Shown here piece by piece: positions 13,201 through 22,455 of a DNA stretch of 64,000 bases. This DNA is from Nematostella vectensis (taxonomy: Eukaryota > Cnidaria > Anthozoa > Actiniaria > Edwardsiidae). The DNA lies in the NCBI RefSeq assembly GCF_932526225.1, contig NC_064041.1, forward strand, positions 1,438,699-1,502,698, given 5' to 3'. The position numbers and the translations under genes are program-made. Each line of letters starts with the position of its first letter. Position 1 is the stretch's first letter. The notes below the pieces were generated by a model. The model saw nothing but the letters and a program-made list of their open reading frames with translations, made no database searches and was not told the DNA's origin.

Positions 13201-15428
13201 CTGTTAACTGATGTGTTCATACTGTTAACTGGTGTGTTCATACTGCTAACTGATGTGTTCATACTGTTAACTGGTGTGCTGTATTAAGATCGACAAGTAC
13301 CGCCGCGAGGCTGAAGATGCGCGTAACCGAATCTACGAGGCGGAGCAGGATGCACAGCGCGTCCAGCAGGAGTCGGTCATGGAAACCGAGAAAACCAAGA
13401 TCAAAATGCACCACAGGCTCTCCGAACTTGAACCCCTCGCCGAGATGCTCAAGGTAAGGTCATGTGACTTGAACTGCCAATCAACTTGTTTAGACACTCC
13501 CCTCGCTGAGATGCTCAAGGTAAGGTCATGTGACTTGAATTGCCAATCAACTTGTTTAGACACTCCCCTCGATGCACAGATGTTTGGTCTAGCATTGAAA
13601 CGTAACAGGTTTGTGCTGTTTATACATGACTTTAATGCAGTCATACATGAAAAGTAAAAGCCTTCAATCTAAGCTTGGGCTACCTGTGGTCTAATTGCCT
13701 TTGAGTCGATGTTTGACAATGTTATATCTCATCCCCAGTCTACTGAGCTGCGACTCCAAGAAGCCCAAGACCGACTCTTCACGTACGAGAGACGAGCTAG
13801 CGAGCATACCAAGCTGATAGCGGAGCTGACTCAGAAAGTGGAGTCGCAAACCGATCAACTCGAGCACATGCGCGAAAAGTACCGCTTAACCCAAGATGAG
13901 TACAGGAGCTTACAGGGGAAATACGAAAGCGTAGATAGGTGAGAAATCATATGGATAGCACAGAAAGATCTTTCTTGGAATCAGACACTGAAAAAATGAT
14001 AGACTTATAATTATTTTAAATTTGAAGGCGTATTAAACTCTGTGGAAAGCTTAAGATTAATAAATATTTTAATTGAAGGCGATAGATTAATGAATATTTT
14101 AATTGAAGGCGATAGATTAATAAATATATTTTTAATTGAAGGCGATAGATTAATGAATATTTTAGTTGAAGGCGATAGATTAATGAATATTTTAGTTGAA
14201 GGCAATAGATAAATAAATATTTTAATTGAAGGCGATAGATTGATGAATATTTTAATTGAAGGCGTATCGCCGAGACTGACCAGCAAAACAGGGAATTACT
14301 CGGAGTCGTCAGCAAAAAGGAGGAGGCGCTCAGCCATAATCAGGTATATCAATAGAATTACAGACGGACAGACAGACGGATAGACAGACATACTGACAGA
14401 TAGACGGAGGGATAGACAGACGGACTGACAAACAACAGATGGACAGACTGAGAGACTGACTGATAGATAAAAAGATAGACGGATGTACAGAAAGAAAGGC
14501 AGAACGACAGACACTGACTGGTCACATCCATCAATCACAAATCGTGACTTGTCTGGTCACATCTACCAATAACAAATCGTGACTTGTCTGGTCACATCCA
14601 CCAATAACAATTCGTGACCTATCTGTCTGCTCATATCCACCAATCACAAATCGTGATTTGTCTGGTTGTAGCAACGGTTGGAAGATCTTCGGGATGAGAA
14701 TATTCGTCTGACCACGCAACTAGAGTCCGCATTATCAGAGGCAAGACGACAGGCGGAGAGCCAACGGGAGAAGACGCAAGCCAAGGTACTCAGTGATGTT
14801 GAAAACACCTTTTGAGCCTAAAAACGTCACCACACATTGAAAACCCATATCACTAAGACTAAGAATGCCCTCTTCTTGCTTCTTTTTAGAATAGGGCAAC
14901 CTTTAGATCAATTTTTTTATATCAATACTAATGGAAAATCAATTCCTCTCTGTCTATTATATTTGTTGGAGTAAACATAACAATTGATTACTGCGTCCTA
15001 CAAGTTAGCAACTCCACATGTTAATTCATTCATGAACAAGATTGCATATCTGTTGTTTTAAATGCTCGAAGGAACGTGCGGCGCAAGCTAGGATCATAGA
15101 CCTTGAGTCGCAGCTGAGCAGAGCGACCGCCAACGCGGCGTCCCTGAAACGGGCCAAAGACGAGGTAAGGAGAATTGCCATCGAATGAATAACGAGATGC
15201 GAAAGTGTCCGGATGCCGCATAGAACGCCATATTAGCACGAATAGCGTGTCGACACTTTGTAATTGATATTCTCTCCGTAGGCTGAACGTCGCTTCAACT
15301 CCAAGCTTCATGACATGAAGGATCGACTCGAGCAGGCGAACAGCACAACTCGAAGCATGCAGAACTACGTCGCCTTCCTCAAGTCTTCCTACGCAGACGT
15401 CTTCGATGAGCTCGATGCCACTTCCTAG
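1354..15428 (+). CDS. ODF2: ODF2/cenexin-like coiled-coil protein, 5' end outside window
   Basis: Nineteen exons join in frame to a stop at 15426-15428: 1354-1423, 1720-1808, 2620-2671, 3198-3281, 3798-3857, 4442-4522, 5070-5153, 5428-5511, 5807-5890, 6147-6230, 9173-9424, 10480-10563, 11497-11580, 13289-13453, 13739-13938, 14262-14343, 14672-14785, 15072-15164, 15282-15428. They give 663 residues; the N-terminus lies left of the window. The product is heptad-rich coiled coil throughout. The C-terminal third matches what I know of ODF2: YERRASEHTKLI, ETDQQNREL, ALSHNQQRLE, and the near-terminal SMQNYVAFLKSSYADVF. ODF2 is a basal-body appendage and axoneme-associated scaffold. Most central exons are phase 0 and exactly 84 nt. 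I read the boundaries from AG/GT consensus and frame. ODF2 identity is strong; a few acceptors (9172, 14261) sit inside repeats and are less certain. Confidence 0.88.
1815..2450. repeat. ~42-bp degenerate minisatellite
   Basis: About 14 diverged units of roughly 42 bp (core ttgtaaaccttgaaaacg, ending in a cag) start within ~15 bases of the splice donor after the ODF2 exon 1720-1808. Some units are longer and carry an extra gatgataaagctttgcgaag segment. Confidence 0.85.
3102..3140 (+). pseudogene. decayed duplicate of an ODF2 exon
   Basis: This stretch closely matches the acceptor and first ~30 bases of the exon at 3198: tttgtgg-agtaat here against tttgtag-agtaac there, followed by the same gaactgctcaccagtaaac. 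The acceptor AG has become GG, so the copy should not splice. It looks like a tandem exon duplicate that lost function. Confidence 0.65.
3470..3740 (+). mobile_element. tRNA-derived SINE with multiplied head
   Basis: An A-box-like tggcccagtgg at 3470-3480 and a B-box-like ggtttgattccc at 3651-3662 mark a tRNA-derived pol III head. A ~52-bp segment holding the A-box (ccagtggtgtgtt...tctcaccacaggt) occurs about three times in tandem before the B-box. An unrelated body follows to ~3740. It lies in an ODF2 intron. Confidence 0.6.
4216..4252. repeat. (GTT)n microsatellite
   Basis: About twelve TTG/GTT triplets in an ODF2 intron. Confidence 0.9.
5530..5806. repeat. short intronic duplications before ODF2 exon 5807
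   Basis: Two small tandem duplications. A ~72-bp segment with cataacgctaca...cacgccctta is repeated about 2.5 times (5530-5690). A ~45-bp segment with tcctctctgatattacaa and ggtttgtgtgat occurs twice (5708-5806). The second copy ends at the acceptor of exon 5807. Confidence 0.75.
6340..9172. repeat. 88-bp minisatellite ending at an ODF2 acceptor
   Basis: About 30 tandem 88-bp units (core gatctattcttggacccctc, then aagtaaaggaaacttatat, aaaccaggccaaaatattac). The first unit, near 6340-6480, is diverged; later ones are nearly identical. The last unit runs straight into the exon that begins at 9173. The unit resembles the real intron-exon junction there (ttcttggacctctcaatcaaag followed by gcaaact...accaaccag). 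No intact additional exon is visible inside the array. Confidence 0.95.
9500..10479. repeat. 56-bp minisatellite ending at an ODF2 acceptor
   Basis: Around 13 near-identical 56-bp units (tattgtaggtagtggagctg, gtggtctgtatagccaggtt) from ~9768 to 10479, preceded by several older, diverged units from ~9500. Every unit carries ttgtag followed by gtagt, the same junction as the true acceptor at 10479/10480. Homogeneity increases toward the exon. Confidence 0.93.
10584..10977. repeat. 57-bp hairpin-forming tandem repeat with pogo-like ends
   Basis: Seven units of ~57 bp. Each contains gtgtccgtaata and its reverse complement tattacggacac separated by ~14 bases, so each unit can fold. The cagtccaacctcgctattac motif resembles the terminal repeats of pogo/Tigger-type DNA transposons. 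It starts ~20 bases after the donor of exon 10480-10563. The region 10978-11496 after it holds no recognisable exon. Confidence 0.85.
12526..13276. repeat. 21-bp minisatellite
   Basis: About 35 units of 21 bp (ttcatactgttaactgatgtg). Because 21 is a multiple of three, two long artefactual reading frames arise (Phe/Leu/Thr/Asp/Val on +, Met/Asn/Thr/Ser/Val on -). The array ends about 12 bases before the ODF2 exon at 13289. Confidence 0.95.
13432..13575 (+). repeat. 66-bp tandem duplication of an exon end plus donor
   Basis: The last ~21 bases of exon 13289-13453 (cccctcgccgagatgctcaag), its gtaagg donor and the next ~45 intron bases are repeated once with period 66. This gives two identical donors at 13454 and 13520. 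A third partial start is seen near 13563. Confidence 0.9.
14028..14261. repeat. 30-bp AT-rich minisatellite ending at an ODF2 acceptor
   Basis: About eight units (gattaatgaatattttaatt, gaaggcgata). Each has ttgaag followed by gcg, identical to the acceptor used at 14261/14262, where the exon begins gcgtatcg. Upstream copies differ from the true junction only after the gcg. Confidence 0.92.
14357..14505. repeat. GACA/GATA simple repeat
   Basis: Imperfect tetranucleotide repeats of gacaga/gatagacag type in an ODF2 intron. Confidence 0.85.
14512..14671. repeat. 41-bp minisatellite abutting an ODF2 acceptor
   Basis: About four units (cacaaatcgtgacttgtctg, gtcacatccaccaat). The last unit changes to tctggttgtag and forms the acceptor for exon 14672-14785. 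Confidence 0.88.
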
Positions 15429-16106
15429 CACGCATGCGCCCACTTTCCCGGATGTCACAAACTCCCGGATTTTATAAACCCGGATGTAAAGCAAACCTTT
15501 CGTTGTAAATTTATGATTTTTTTTAATGGATATAAAGTATTTTTTTACAAGGTAGAATGCTTATTTTAGAAATTGTATCACTTCTTTATTAACGGAGCCT
15601 CCTTATAAGTGAATGTGTTTTCCCATTCAGGATTTCGTGCTTTGAGAGGAAAAATGGGTGAAACTCTAGGGTCAGTTATATGAAGGCTCCAAATGTACAC
15701 AATCTAAAGAAAACTTTAACTACTTCTATTTGTGAATTCTAGACAAAAACATCCTCTTTTGTTCTCTATCATACATTTGCCCAACCTCATCCATATCCTT
15801 ATCCTCTTATTTTCAAAGATTTCCGAGTATTCTAGATTTTTTTTCCATTTGTTGTTTCGTCTAAATACGTGGCGGCGATTCTCTCCGCGCACGCCGGGGG
15901 AATGGAGACCAGGTATGACGTCATACTCGAGGATTCAGTGCGAGCGACCGCTGGCTCTTCGAGCATGCGTGAAGGTGGAAACGCTTTGTTAGTAAACACG
16001 AACCATTTTCCACCCTGTTCTTAGAGATACAAACGTCTCTTTCTCTGTAAATATATTTTATTGTATTTTATCATTTATCTCCACTACAAGCTCCTTTCTA
16101 AATAAA
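15429..16106 (+). other. ODF2 3' UTR with polyadenylation signal
   Basis: AT-rich sequence after the ODF2 stop with no further coding exon. An AATAAA at 16101-16106, followed by an A-rich stretch, is the likely poly(A) signal. Confidence 0.6.
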
Positions 16107-16528
16107 AGTAAAAAAGACATTAAATATTGCTGTAATGGTTGTTGCTACATTCACAACGCTCATTGAACAGGCGGGCTATTAGGCTGGATTTGCCGAGAGA
16201 GTGGTGCAGTTATCATATCAAAGAAAACATAAATCTTGATGATCCTTCAATAATAATATTATATTGCCAAAGCCAGAGTGCTTGATCTTGTTAACAATAT
16301 TTTACTTCCAAACTTTGTTATTTTATTGTGGAGCTTAAAACGAGTCTTTTTTTCTAACGCTCTCTATTCCTAGTTTATTGGTATTTTACTTTTATTGTTT
16401 TTGGACATTGATGGACTAACATCTATTTAAAAAAAATGATGGCCGTAAGAATAATGGATGATTGACAATATAATGGATTATTTTTTTCTTGCATTTGATA
16501 GTAATATATAGGACTAGTTGTTCCTCCT

Positions 16529-16969
16529 GGCGCCCGTTTCTCAAAACACGAGAATTCTTGGGCCCGAAAACTTTATTTTGCATTTTTGCTAAACATTTCG
16601 CATGTTTTCCTTTTGGAGAACAGCTTTCATGTTTTAGAACAGCTTGAACTTCCTCTTGGTTCGTATTCCAGATGATTACACTCAATAGGGCTATTTTCGA
16701 AGTTTTGCTGGAGCCAAAAAGTTACCCGAAAAGTCTCGGGTGACTGCGAGGTCCCGAGAACTTTCTTGATATTTTAGCAATGTGAATTTCGGGCCCGAGA
16801 AGTTCCGGAAAGATCAAAATCTATAAAGAGAATCATCCTTTGTGGTAAAATACGATGTTTGACGATATTTCAACAAATTTAGATACCATAAATTTTATAG
16901 AAATTATTTAAGGAATAAATCGTTTTCGGGCCCGAGAATTCTCGGGTGTTTTAAGAAACGAGCCTCTGG
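16529..16969. mobile_element. MITE-like element with ~45-bp inverted ends
   Basis: The left end (cgtttctcaaaacacgagaa, then ttcttgggcccgaaaac) and right end (cgttttcgggcccgagaatt, then ctcgggtgttttaagaaacg) are imperfect inverted repeats about 440 bp apart. Further gggcccgag/ctcggg motifs lie inside. No open frame. A target duplication is not clear. Confidence 0.7.
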
Positions 16970-17021
16970 TCTCAAACTGCCAATTGCCATTCGTTTCTAG
17001 CAAAGAAAAACAAACACACAC

Positions 17022-17290
17022 CGATTTCGTTCGGAACGTTCGGCTACCACATGGTCTAGATTCCAGTTTGCTGTGTTAACGATTTCGTTCGGCTACCATG
17101 TGGTCTAAGTTCCAGTTTGCTGTGTTTACGATTTCGTCCGGACCGTTCGGCTACCATGTGATCTAGATTCCAGTTTGCTGTGTTGACGATTTCGTTCGGC
17201 TACCATGTGGTCTAAGTTCCAGTTTGCTGTGTTGACGATTTCGTTCGGCTACCATGTGGTCTAAGTTCCAGTTTGCTGTGTTGACGGTTG
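17022..17290. repeat. ~48-60-bp minisatellite
   Basis: About five units built from gatttcgttcggctaccatg and tggtctaagttccagtttgc; one unit has an extra ~12 bp (gtccggaccg). Confidence 0.88.
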
Positions 17291-17440
17291 CGCCAGTGAT
17301 GTCGACTTGTTCGATGATCGTTTTTTCCCGAATCTCCCTCGCAGTAAACCAAGAGTTCTTTTGTTTGTTGCGAAGGAGAGGAAAATGAAGAAACCTATAA
17401 ATGGAAACAAGACTTTAAAAAGTAGATCCAATACAGGCCC

Positions 17441-17703
17441 GTAGCCAGTGTCGTAGTAATCCCCAAGTTGTCGTAGTAATCCCCAAGTTGTCGTAGTAAT
17501 CCCCAAGTTGTCGTAGTAATCCCCAAGTTGTCGTAGTAATCCCCAAGTTGTCGTAGTAATCCCCAAGTTGTCGTAGTAATCCCCAAGTTGTCGTAGAGAT
17601 CCCCAAGTTGTCGTAGAGATCCCCAAGTTGTCGTAGAGATCCCCAAGTTGTCGCAGAGATCCCCAAGTTTTCGCAGAGATCCCCAAGTTGTCGTAGAGAT
17701 CCC
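17441..17703. repeat. 20-bp minisatellite
   Basis: Thirteen units of 20 bp (ccccaagttgtcgtagtaat in the left half, ...tcgtagagat in the right half). The overlapping Leu/Gly/Asp/Tyr frames on the minus strand are artefacts. Confidence 0.95.
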
Positions 17704-19521
17704 AACTACGATCTGGGGGAGTAGCTGTATTTATTGAAGACTGAATTTTACCTAGATCCAAAGCTCTATTTATAACGACCATTATTTGTAAAGCTTTGCA
17801 TCTAGTTCTACATGTATTACAAAAGCTTCGCTGCGAACTGCGCCTAAAATAACATTCAGGTGCGTATGCCAGAACTTGGTGTTAGGAACCTCTTTCGAAA
17901 TTCCTTTTCCGGTCCCTGGTTGCCTGTGATTGGTTGACAGCCGATAGGTTCTTGCGTCATCACAGAACATAAGGTATACAGCAAGGTCACTTTGTTCGCG
18001 AAATTATAATGTGTTGAATTGGGTTGGATAAAATTTAGTTGAATGTTAGCGTGTGTCTATAGTGGGAGAACGCCAATGTAATTTAAAAATACCAGCACGC
18101 TACCTGGTTTCGTCGGTAACGACCTTTAATTTCAGGGTCACGAATGTTTTGGCGTCCAAGAGTAGATTCGACTCATGGTTCGCAGGTAAACATACATGAC
18201 CAATATTACTTTTTGGCGGGAAGGGGTCATGCCAATCATTCGAACAAAGGTTGCTAATACAGCTTATGACTATCAACAAATCCATTCAAAGACCGTACTG
18301 AATGTTAGTTCAGCTACAAAAGAAGGAGGTTAGATGATGAACTTTGAAAAATACCTAAATTCAACTTCACCTATTTTTAATCGATTACAGAGAGATGCCA
18401 AACTTACGGTCAATAGCCACTGGATGATAAATCCAACAAAATCTTATACCTTTCAATTGTGAAACACTAAACATCAAAATTTTACCAAGGTGAGTGCCTC
18501 ACTTGCCTCGTGCTGGATATACAGCATAAAAATCTGTTTATTCTCATCTGTTTAAGTATTTATACTAAGAAATTATGCCCAGACAGCTTGGATTTTCATG
18601 TGTCTGATTGGTTGAAAATTCCTTCGACCTACCCAATTTGCCATCTCTCTTATGGGTAAGAATTTCTGTCGACCACGCCCAAAGTGCCCTCCTTTCGAGT
18701 TAAAATCGATTTTGCCAAAGATCACCCCGTCTAAGTTCTCCTACCTTGTAAACTGTTGAGTATGACGTAGGGGTACTGCAGATATGGCAAGGCCACTAAG
18801 CTAGTCCCAGTAACCATGGAAACCACATGACAGTCGACAGCTTGAGGCACATGTGGGCGTGGTGACTTGCTGGTGACACGTGACTGTTTGGCCGCGCCAT
18901 TGTAGAAGACTAATAAAACAAGCATTTTTTGTTTAAAAACAATCGAGATTTTGAGACAGCAGCTTCTTTACTACTACGAAAAAGTTGCCAAGACCTAAAA
19001 TCTAAAGCAAATAAACAATTAACGCAAAACAAACACTACTTGCTCAAGTTACTCTGGCATCAGTCAAAGAATTCCTATAATTCTTTCGCGCTACAACTCT
19101 ATCTATAGATGGACTGAAAACCGTATGCTGCTATTTAGCAATTTCTGGCAAAATTGTATACGACGCACACTTGAATATTGCTGTTAAGCAACCATTCGTA
19201 AAGTTATAGTTATGCAATAAAAGAGGACTACATTGTAAAGCCCCGCAGGGTTATGCAAGTCCTTCAATTACAATCCATTCATTAGTCATGATGTAAAGAT
19301 TATATATACAGTGATTTATAATTAATAGATTTTAATGGTGAATAAATGATCTGATAACTTAACTGTGTTGAAAATACGAATCTAATAAATGTAATAGGAA
19401 CTTCAAAATAGCCGAAAGGGAATGAACTAAAACAAGATGTCCTAATATTTCAACAGTGTATTGTATAAACTCTTTCTTGGCTGCCCGAGGAACGTACAAA
19501 GGCGTGAAGAGAGCGAATTTG
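17704..19521. other. intergenic, no gene recognised
   Basis: Only short unsupported frames on either strand and no recognisable domain. I looked here for the missing TM6-TM7 exons of the minus-strand receptor and did not find them. Confidence 0.6.
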
Positions 19522-19702
19522 TGACATTCGACAAGCCTAGTCCCAGGCGTTCTTATCGGGTTTCCTGTGGTTGGGTTTCCTGTGGATGGTAAGAGTTGTG
19601 CCGTCACAGGAAACCATGGCCCGTCCCAGCCCCCAGGTTACCTCACGGTTCATCTTCGAGCACAGGAAACCCGGTAAGAACACCTGGGACTAGGCTGACA
19701 TT
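19522..19702. mobile_element. small hairpin MITE next to a splice donor
   Basis: Arms at 19535-19569 and 19661-19695 are inverted copies of 35 bp with two mismatches (gcctagtcccagg...gtttcctgtg). Identical 7-bp flanks TGACATT lie at 19522-19528 and 19696-19702, as expected of a target duplication. The right flank sits inside the first nine intron bases after the receptor exon ending at 19706 (- strand), so the donor GT remains intact. Confidence 0.8.
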
Positions 19703-20439
19703 TACCTTCTTCGTGCGCCGTATGCCCACCATGGTCCTAGCAAGTGCGCATGCGTTGAACACAATCACCATGGCAATAGGCACGTGGAATGTGACGATGA
19801 GAGGAACAAGGTCTGTGATCCAGCAGTACACCCCTGTGCCTTTTGGGACAAAGTAATGAATAAAATTTTTAAAACGTATATTAGATTAATTAATATCTGT
19901 TCTACATTACGAGGATAGAAGAAATTCGTGCCCTCGAGGCATGCGAGGACGCACTTGGCTGCTGCCGCACATTTCGAGTCTGTCCATGAAAAACAGTTGA
20001 GGATCATAGAAGGGAAAAGAAAGTAGAATCCAGGAGCCACCCCTTTGCACGTAATGTGTTCAAATCTCGAAATAATCCTCTATAACAAAGTTTAATACTT
20101 TATTTACAAAATACAATCGAAAATATCGCATTGGCTTTCCCAAATAAGCCGATAGAAATGGATGCTTTTTCACACTTGGTACTTTCAAGGATGACAAAAT
20201 GGCGGCTGCTAGAGGCTGATTAAGAGCAGGTATAACGCACAAGTATGACATGCCTAGGATGAAAGGCCCCTTACCCAACCCCTGCGTTGCATGCCTTGGC
20301 TTTTCTCTCCCACCTCCCCTCCCCTCCCCTCTCTGGTATGACATATCTAAGATGGAAGGCCTTTTACCTAAACCCTCCCTCTTTCTACGACCCCTGAACG
20401 CCTCCCACCTTCCCTTATGTTCCCTCCTCCTCCCCATCT

Positions 20440-20850
20440 TTCCTAAGAGTCCCTCCTCCTCCCCTTTTTCCATAAGGGCCCCTCCTTCTCCCCCTTCCCT
20501 TATGGTCCCTCCTCCTCCCCCTTTCCTTAAGGGTACCTTCTCCTCCCCCTTCCCTTATGTTCCCTCCTCCTTCCCCCTTCCCTAAGGGTCCCTCCTCCTC
20601 CCCCTTTCCCTTATGGTTCCTCCTCCTCTCACCTTTTCCTAAGGGTCCCTCCTCCCCCCCCCCCCTTCCCTAAGGGTCCCTCCTCCCACCTTTCCCTAAG
20701 GGTCCCTCCTCCCCCCTTCCCTAAGGGTCCCCCTCCCCCCTTCCCTAAGGGTCCCTCCTTGTCCCCCTTCCCTAAGGATCCCTCCCCCTACCCCGCCTCC
20801 CCAAGGGTCCCTCCTCCCCCCCTCCTTCCCTGTTATCTCGCTCCAGGATG
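20440..20850. repeat. polypyrimidine minisatellite
   Basis: Degenerate ~26-30-bp units of ccttccctaagggtccctcc type in a receptor intron, strongly C/T on the + strand. Frames across it are artefacts. Confidence 0.88.
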
Positions 20851-21237
20851 AACCCGAAGACATAGAATGGTGTCCCCCTGTTTCTAGCCCTTCCGCTCCC
20901 TGCCTGTAAATCTTCTCGATCTGTCCTTTCTCCCTTTCCCTTTTCTTATCATATCCAAAGTGCACGGCATCTGTCTTGTCCAAGATGATTGACAAGAAGA
21001 CGATAATGGCGGGGAGAGTGAAAGCGGCGCAGCAATATTTGATGATCGTCTTGAGAGAGTAGCTTACTTGCTTCACCGCTAAAGCGTAGAAAGCTCGGTG
21101 AGTTCAGGGACGTGAGAGGAGGAGCATGGGCCCGTAATGCCGGAGGTGGTTGGAAATATAGACGGACTTCCATAGAGCCCGGACGTGAGTAAAAGAGCCC
21201 AGATAACAGGGGATTTGTCTTTCGTAGGTAGAAAAAA

Positions 21238-21305
21238 GGAGGGGTGGATCCACATAGAGCAAAGGGGTGGATCCACATAGAGCAAAGGGGGGGATCCACA
21301 TACGA
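21238..21305. repeat. 23-bp repeat, three copies
   Basis: Three copies of ggatccacatagagcaaagg plus a short G-run, in the intron between the TM3 and TM4 exons. Confidence 0.85.
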
Positions 21306-22089
21306 TGTCTGCAAGGTTGTCTCCAATTCAACATACCTTTAGAAGCAAAAGTCTTCACACTAATCCACACTTCAAAAGCCATCACACTAATCCAAGTGGA
21401 CGCAGCCAGTAGGAAGTAATGTACGATGACAGCTACGGCTACACATAAACCGCTGATTTGGTTGAGCCCCATCATAAGGAAGAAGACTTGATAGACGAGG
21501 AGGCAGAAGACAAGACTCATCAAAACCTTGCCCGGGACGTTCCTCAGCTCTTTCAGCCAGAGGTACAACAAGAGAAGAGCGACTTCCGCCAGAAGAGACA
21601 GCCCCGTGCACACATAAGTAAGGATTTGAAGGGCGGAGAGGGACTTATCCCCAGTCTGTGACTGTTGTGTCATTCCAGCACAGGTTGACCGTGTCATTGA
21701 TCACGATGTAGCTCCGATTTTCATAAATACGCTTCGAGCCTTTTAACCTCACGAGTACGCATATGTTAAAGATGAATGTTACAAAGGAGGTGTTTAACAT
21801 AGCGACCGTGCAGTTGTCACCCAGCAAAGAAAGCAGGGTTTGGTTGTGTTTGTCTTGGTGTTGTTTTATCTGTTGAGTAAGGTTGACGCATTGCAGGGTG
21901 AACGGGTCAAATACTTGTAAGCTGTTACAGCCGTAGCTACCTGTCGTCTCCTTCTGCACGTCCCCGGAGATGGATACCTTGTAGCTGTCTCTCGTGTTCA
22001 CTTGGAATAAGATCGTCAGAGCGGGCGGTTTTAGTGGGCTCGGAGGATCAGTTGGACCCAAGTCTACAGACATTTAGTAAGTACCCGAT

Positions 22090-22240
22090 CTTAATACAGC
22101 GGTACCTCTATTAAGCGGCCACCCTCGGGAGCGTACCCAAGTGATGTATACAGTGGTACCTCTATTTAGCGGCCACCCTAGGGACCGGGCCATGTGATGT
22201 ATACAGTGGTACCTCTATTAAGCGGTCGACAGATTTGGTG
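22090..22240. repeat. three tandem copies of a pogo-like transposon end
   Basis: Three ~52-bp copies of tacagtggtacctctattaa followed by gcggccaccctcggga. The TACAGT start and palindromic character resemble pogo/Tigger-type terminal repeats. A fourth isolated copy lies at 25630-25670. Confidence 0.7.
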
Positions 22241-22455
22241 TAACGTCATCACTTATCCCTGGGGGTGGGAACGTCATTGCGTGCTTGGCTGAGGTAAGGG
22301 GCGGGATGGGTTGGAGGAGCGTTTCTTTGCGCCATCATTTACAATTTTGTCACCCTCTTATGTGCTGCAGGTTTTCGTGTACAACTCGTCCCCATGTTTT
22401 GTATTTTTTTTTGTTATACTAATCCGTAAATTCAAGAGATCATTATACTTATCTC

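Larger units (their letters stand above)
19706..22063 (-). pseudogene. 7TM receptor (secretin/adhesion-type), incomplete and frameshifted
   Basis: Minus-strand exons: 22063-21337 holds an N-glycosylation-rich, Cys-containing ectodomain (ENRSYIVINDTVNLCWNDT) and then TM1-TM3 (LQILTYVCTGLSLLAEVALL; ELRNVPGKVLMSL; GLCVAVAVIVHYFLLAASTW). It ends with donor AAAG|GTATGT. Exon 21078 to ~20950 holds TM4 (KTIIKYCCAAFTLPAIIVFL). Exon 19833-19706 holds TM5 (YCWITDLVPLIVTFHVPIAM), donor AAG|GTAAAT. A possible intermediate exon lies near 20000-19910. The ectodomain and TM1 are in different frames: the first stops at 21645 and the second has a stop just upstream of 21697. No intron fits between them, so a frameshift near 21650 (in a GGGG run) or an assembly error is needed. 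TM6-TM7 were not found. Such receptors usually sense peptides or matrix ligands; no ligand can be inferred. Confidence 0.65.

Noticed and set aside
17261-17782. 173-aa Leu/Gly/Asp/Tyr repeat protein on minus
   Set aside because: Made by the 20-bp minisatellite (17441-17703).
20060-20585. Pro/Arg-rich proteins on both strands
   Set aside because: Products of the polypyrimidine minisatellite.
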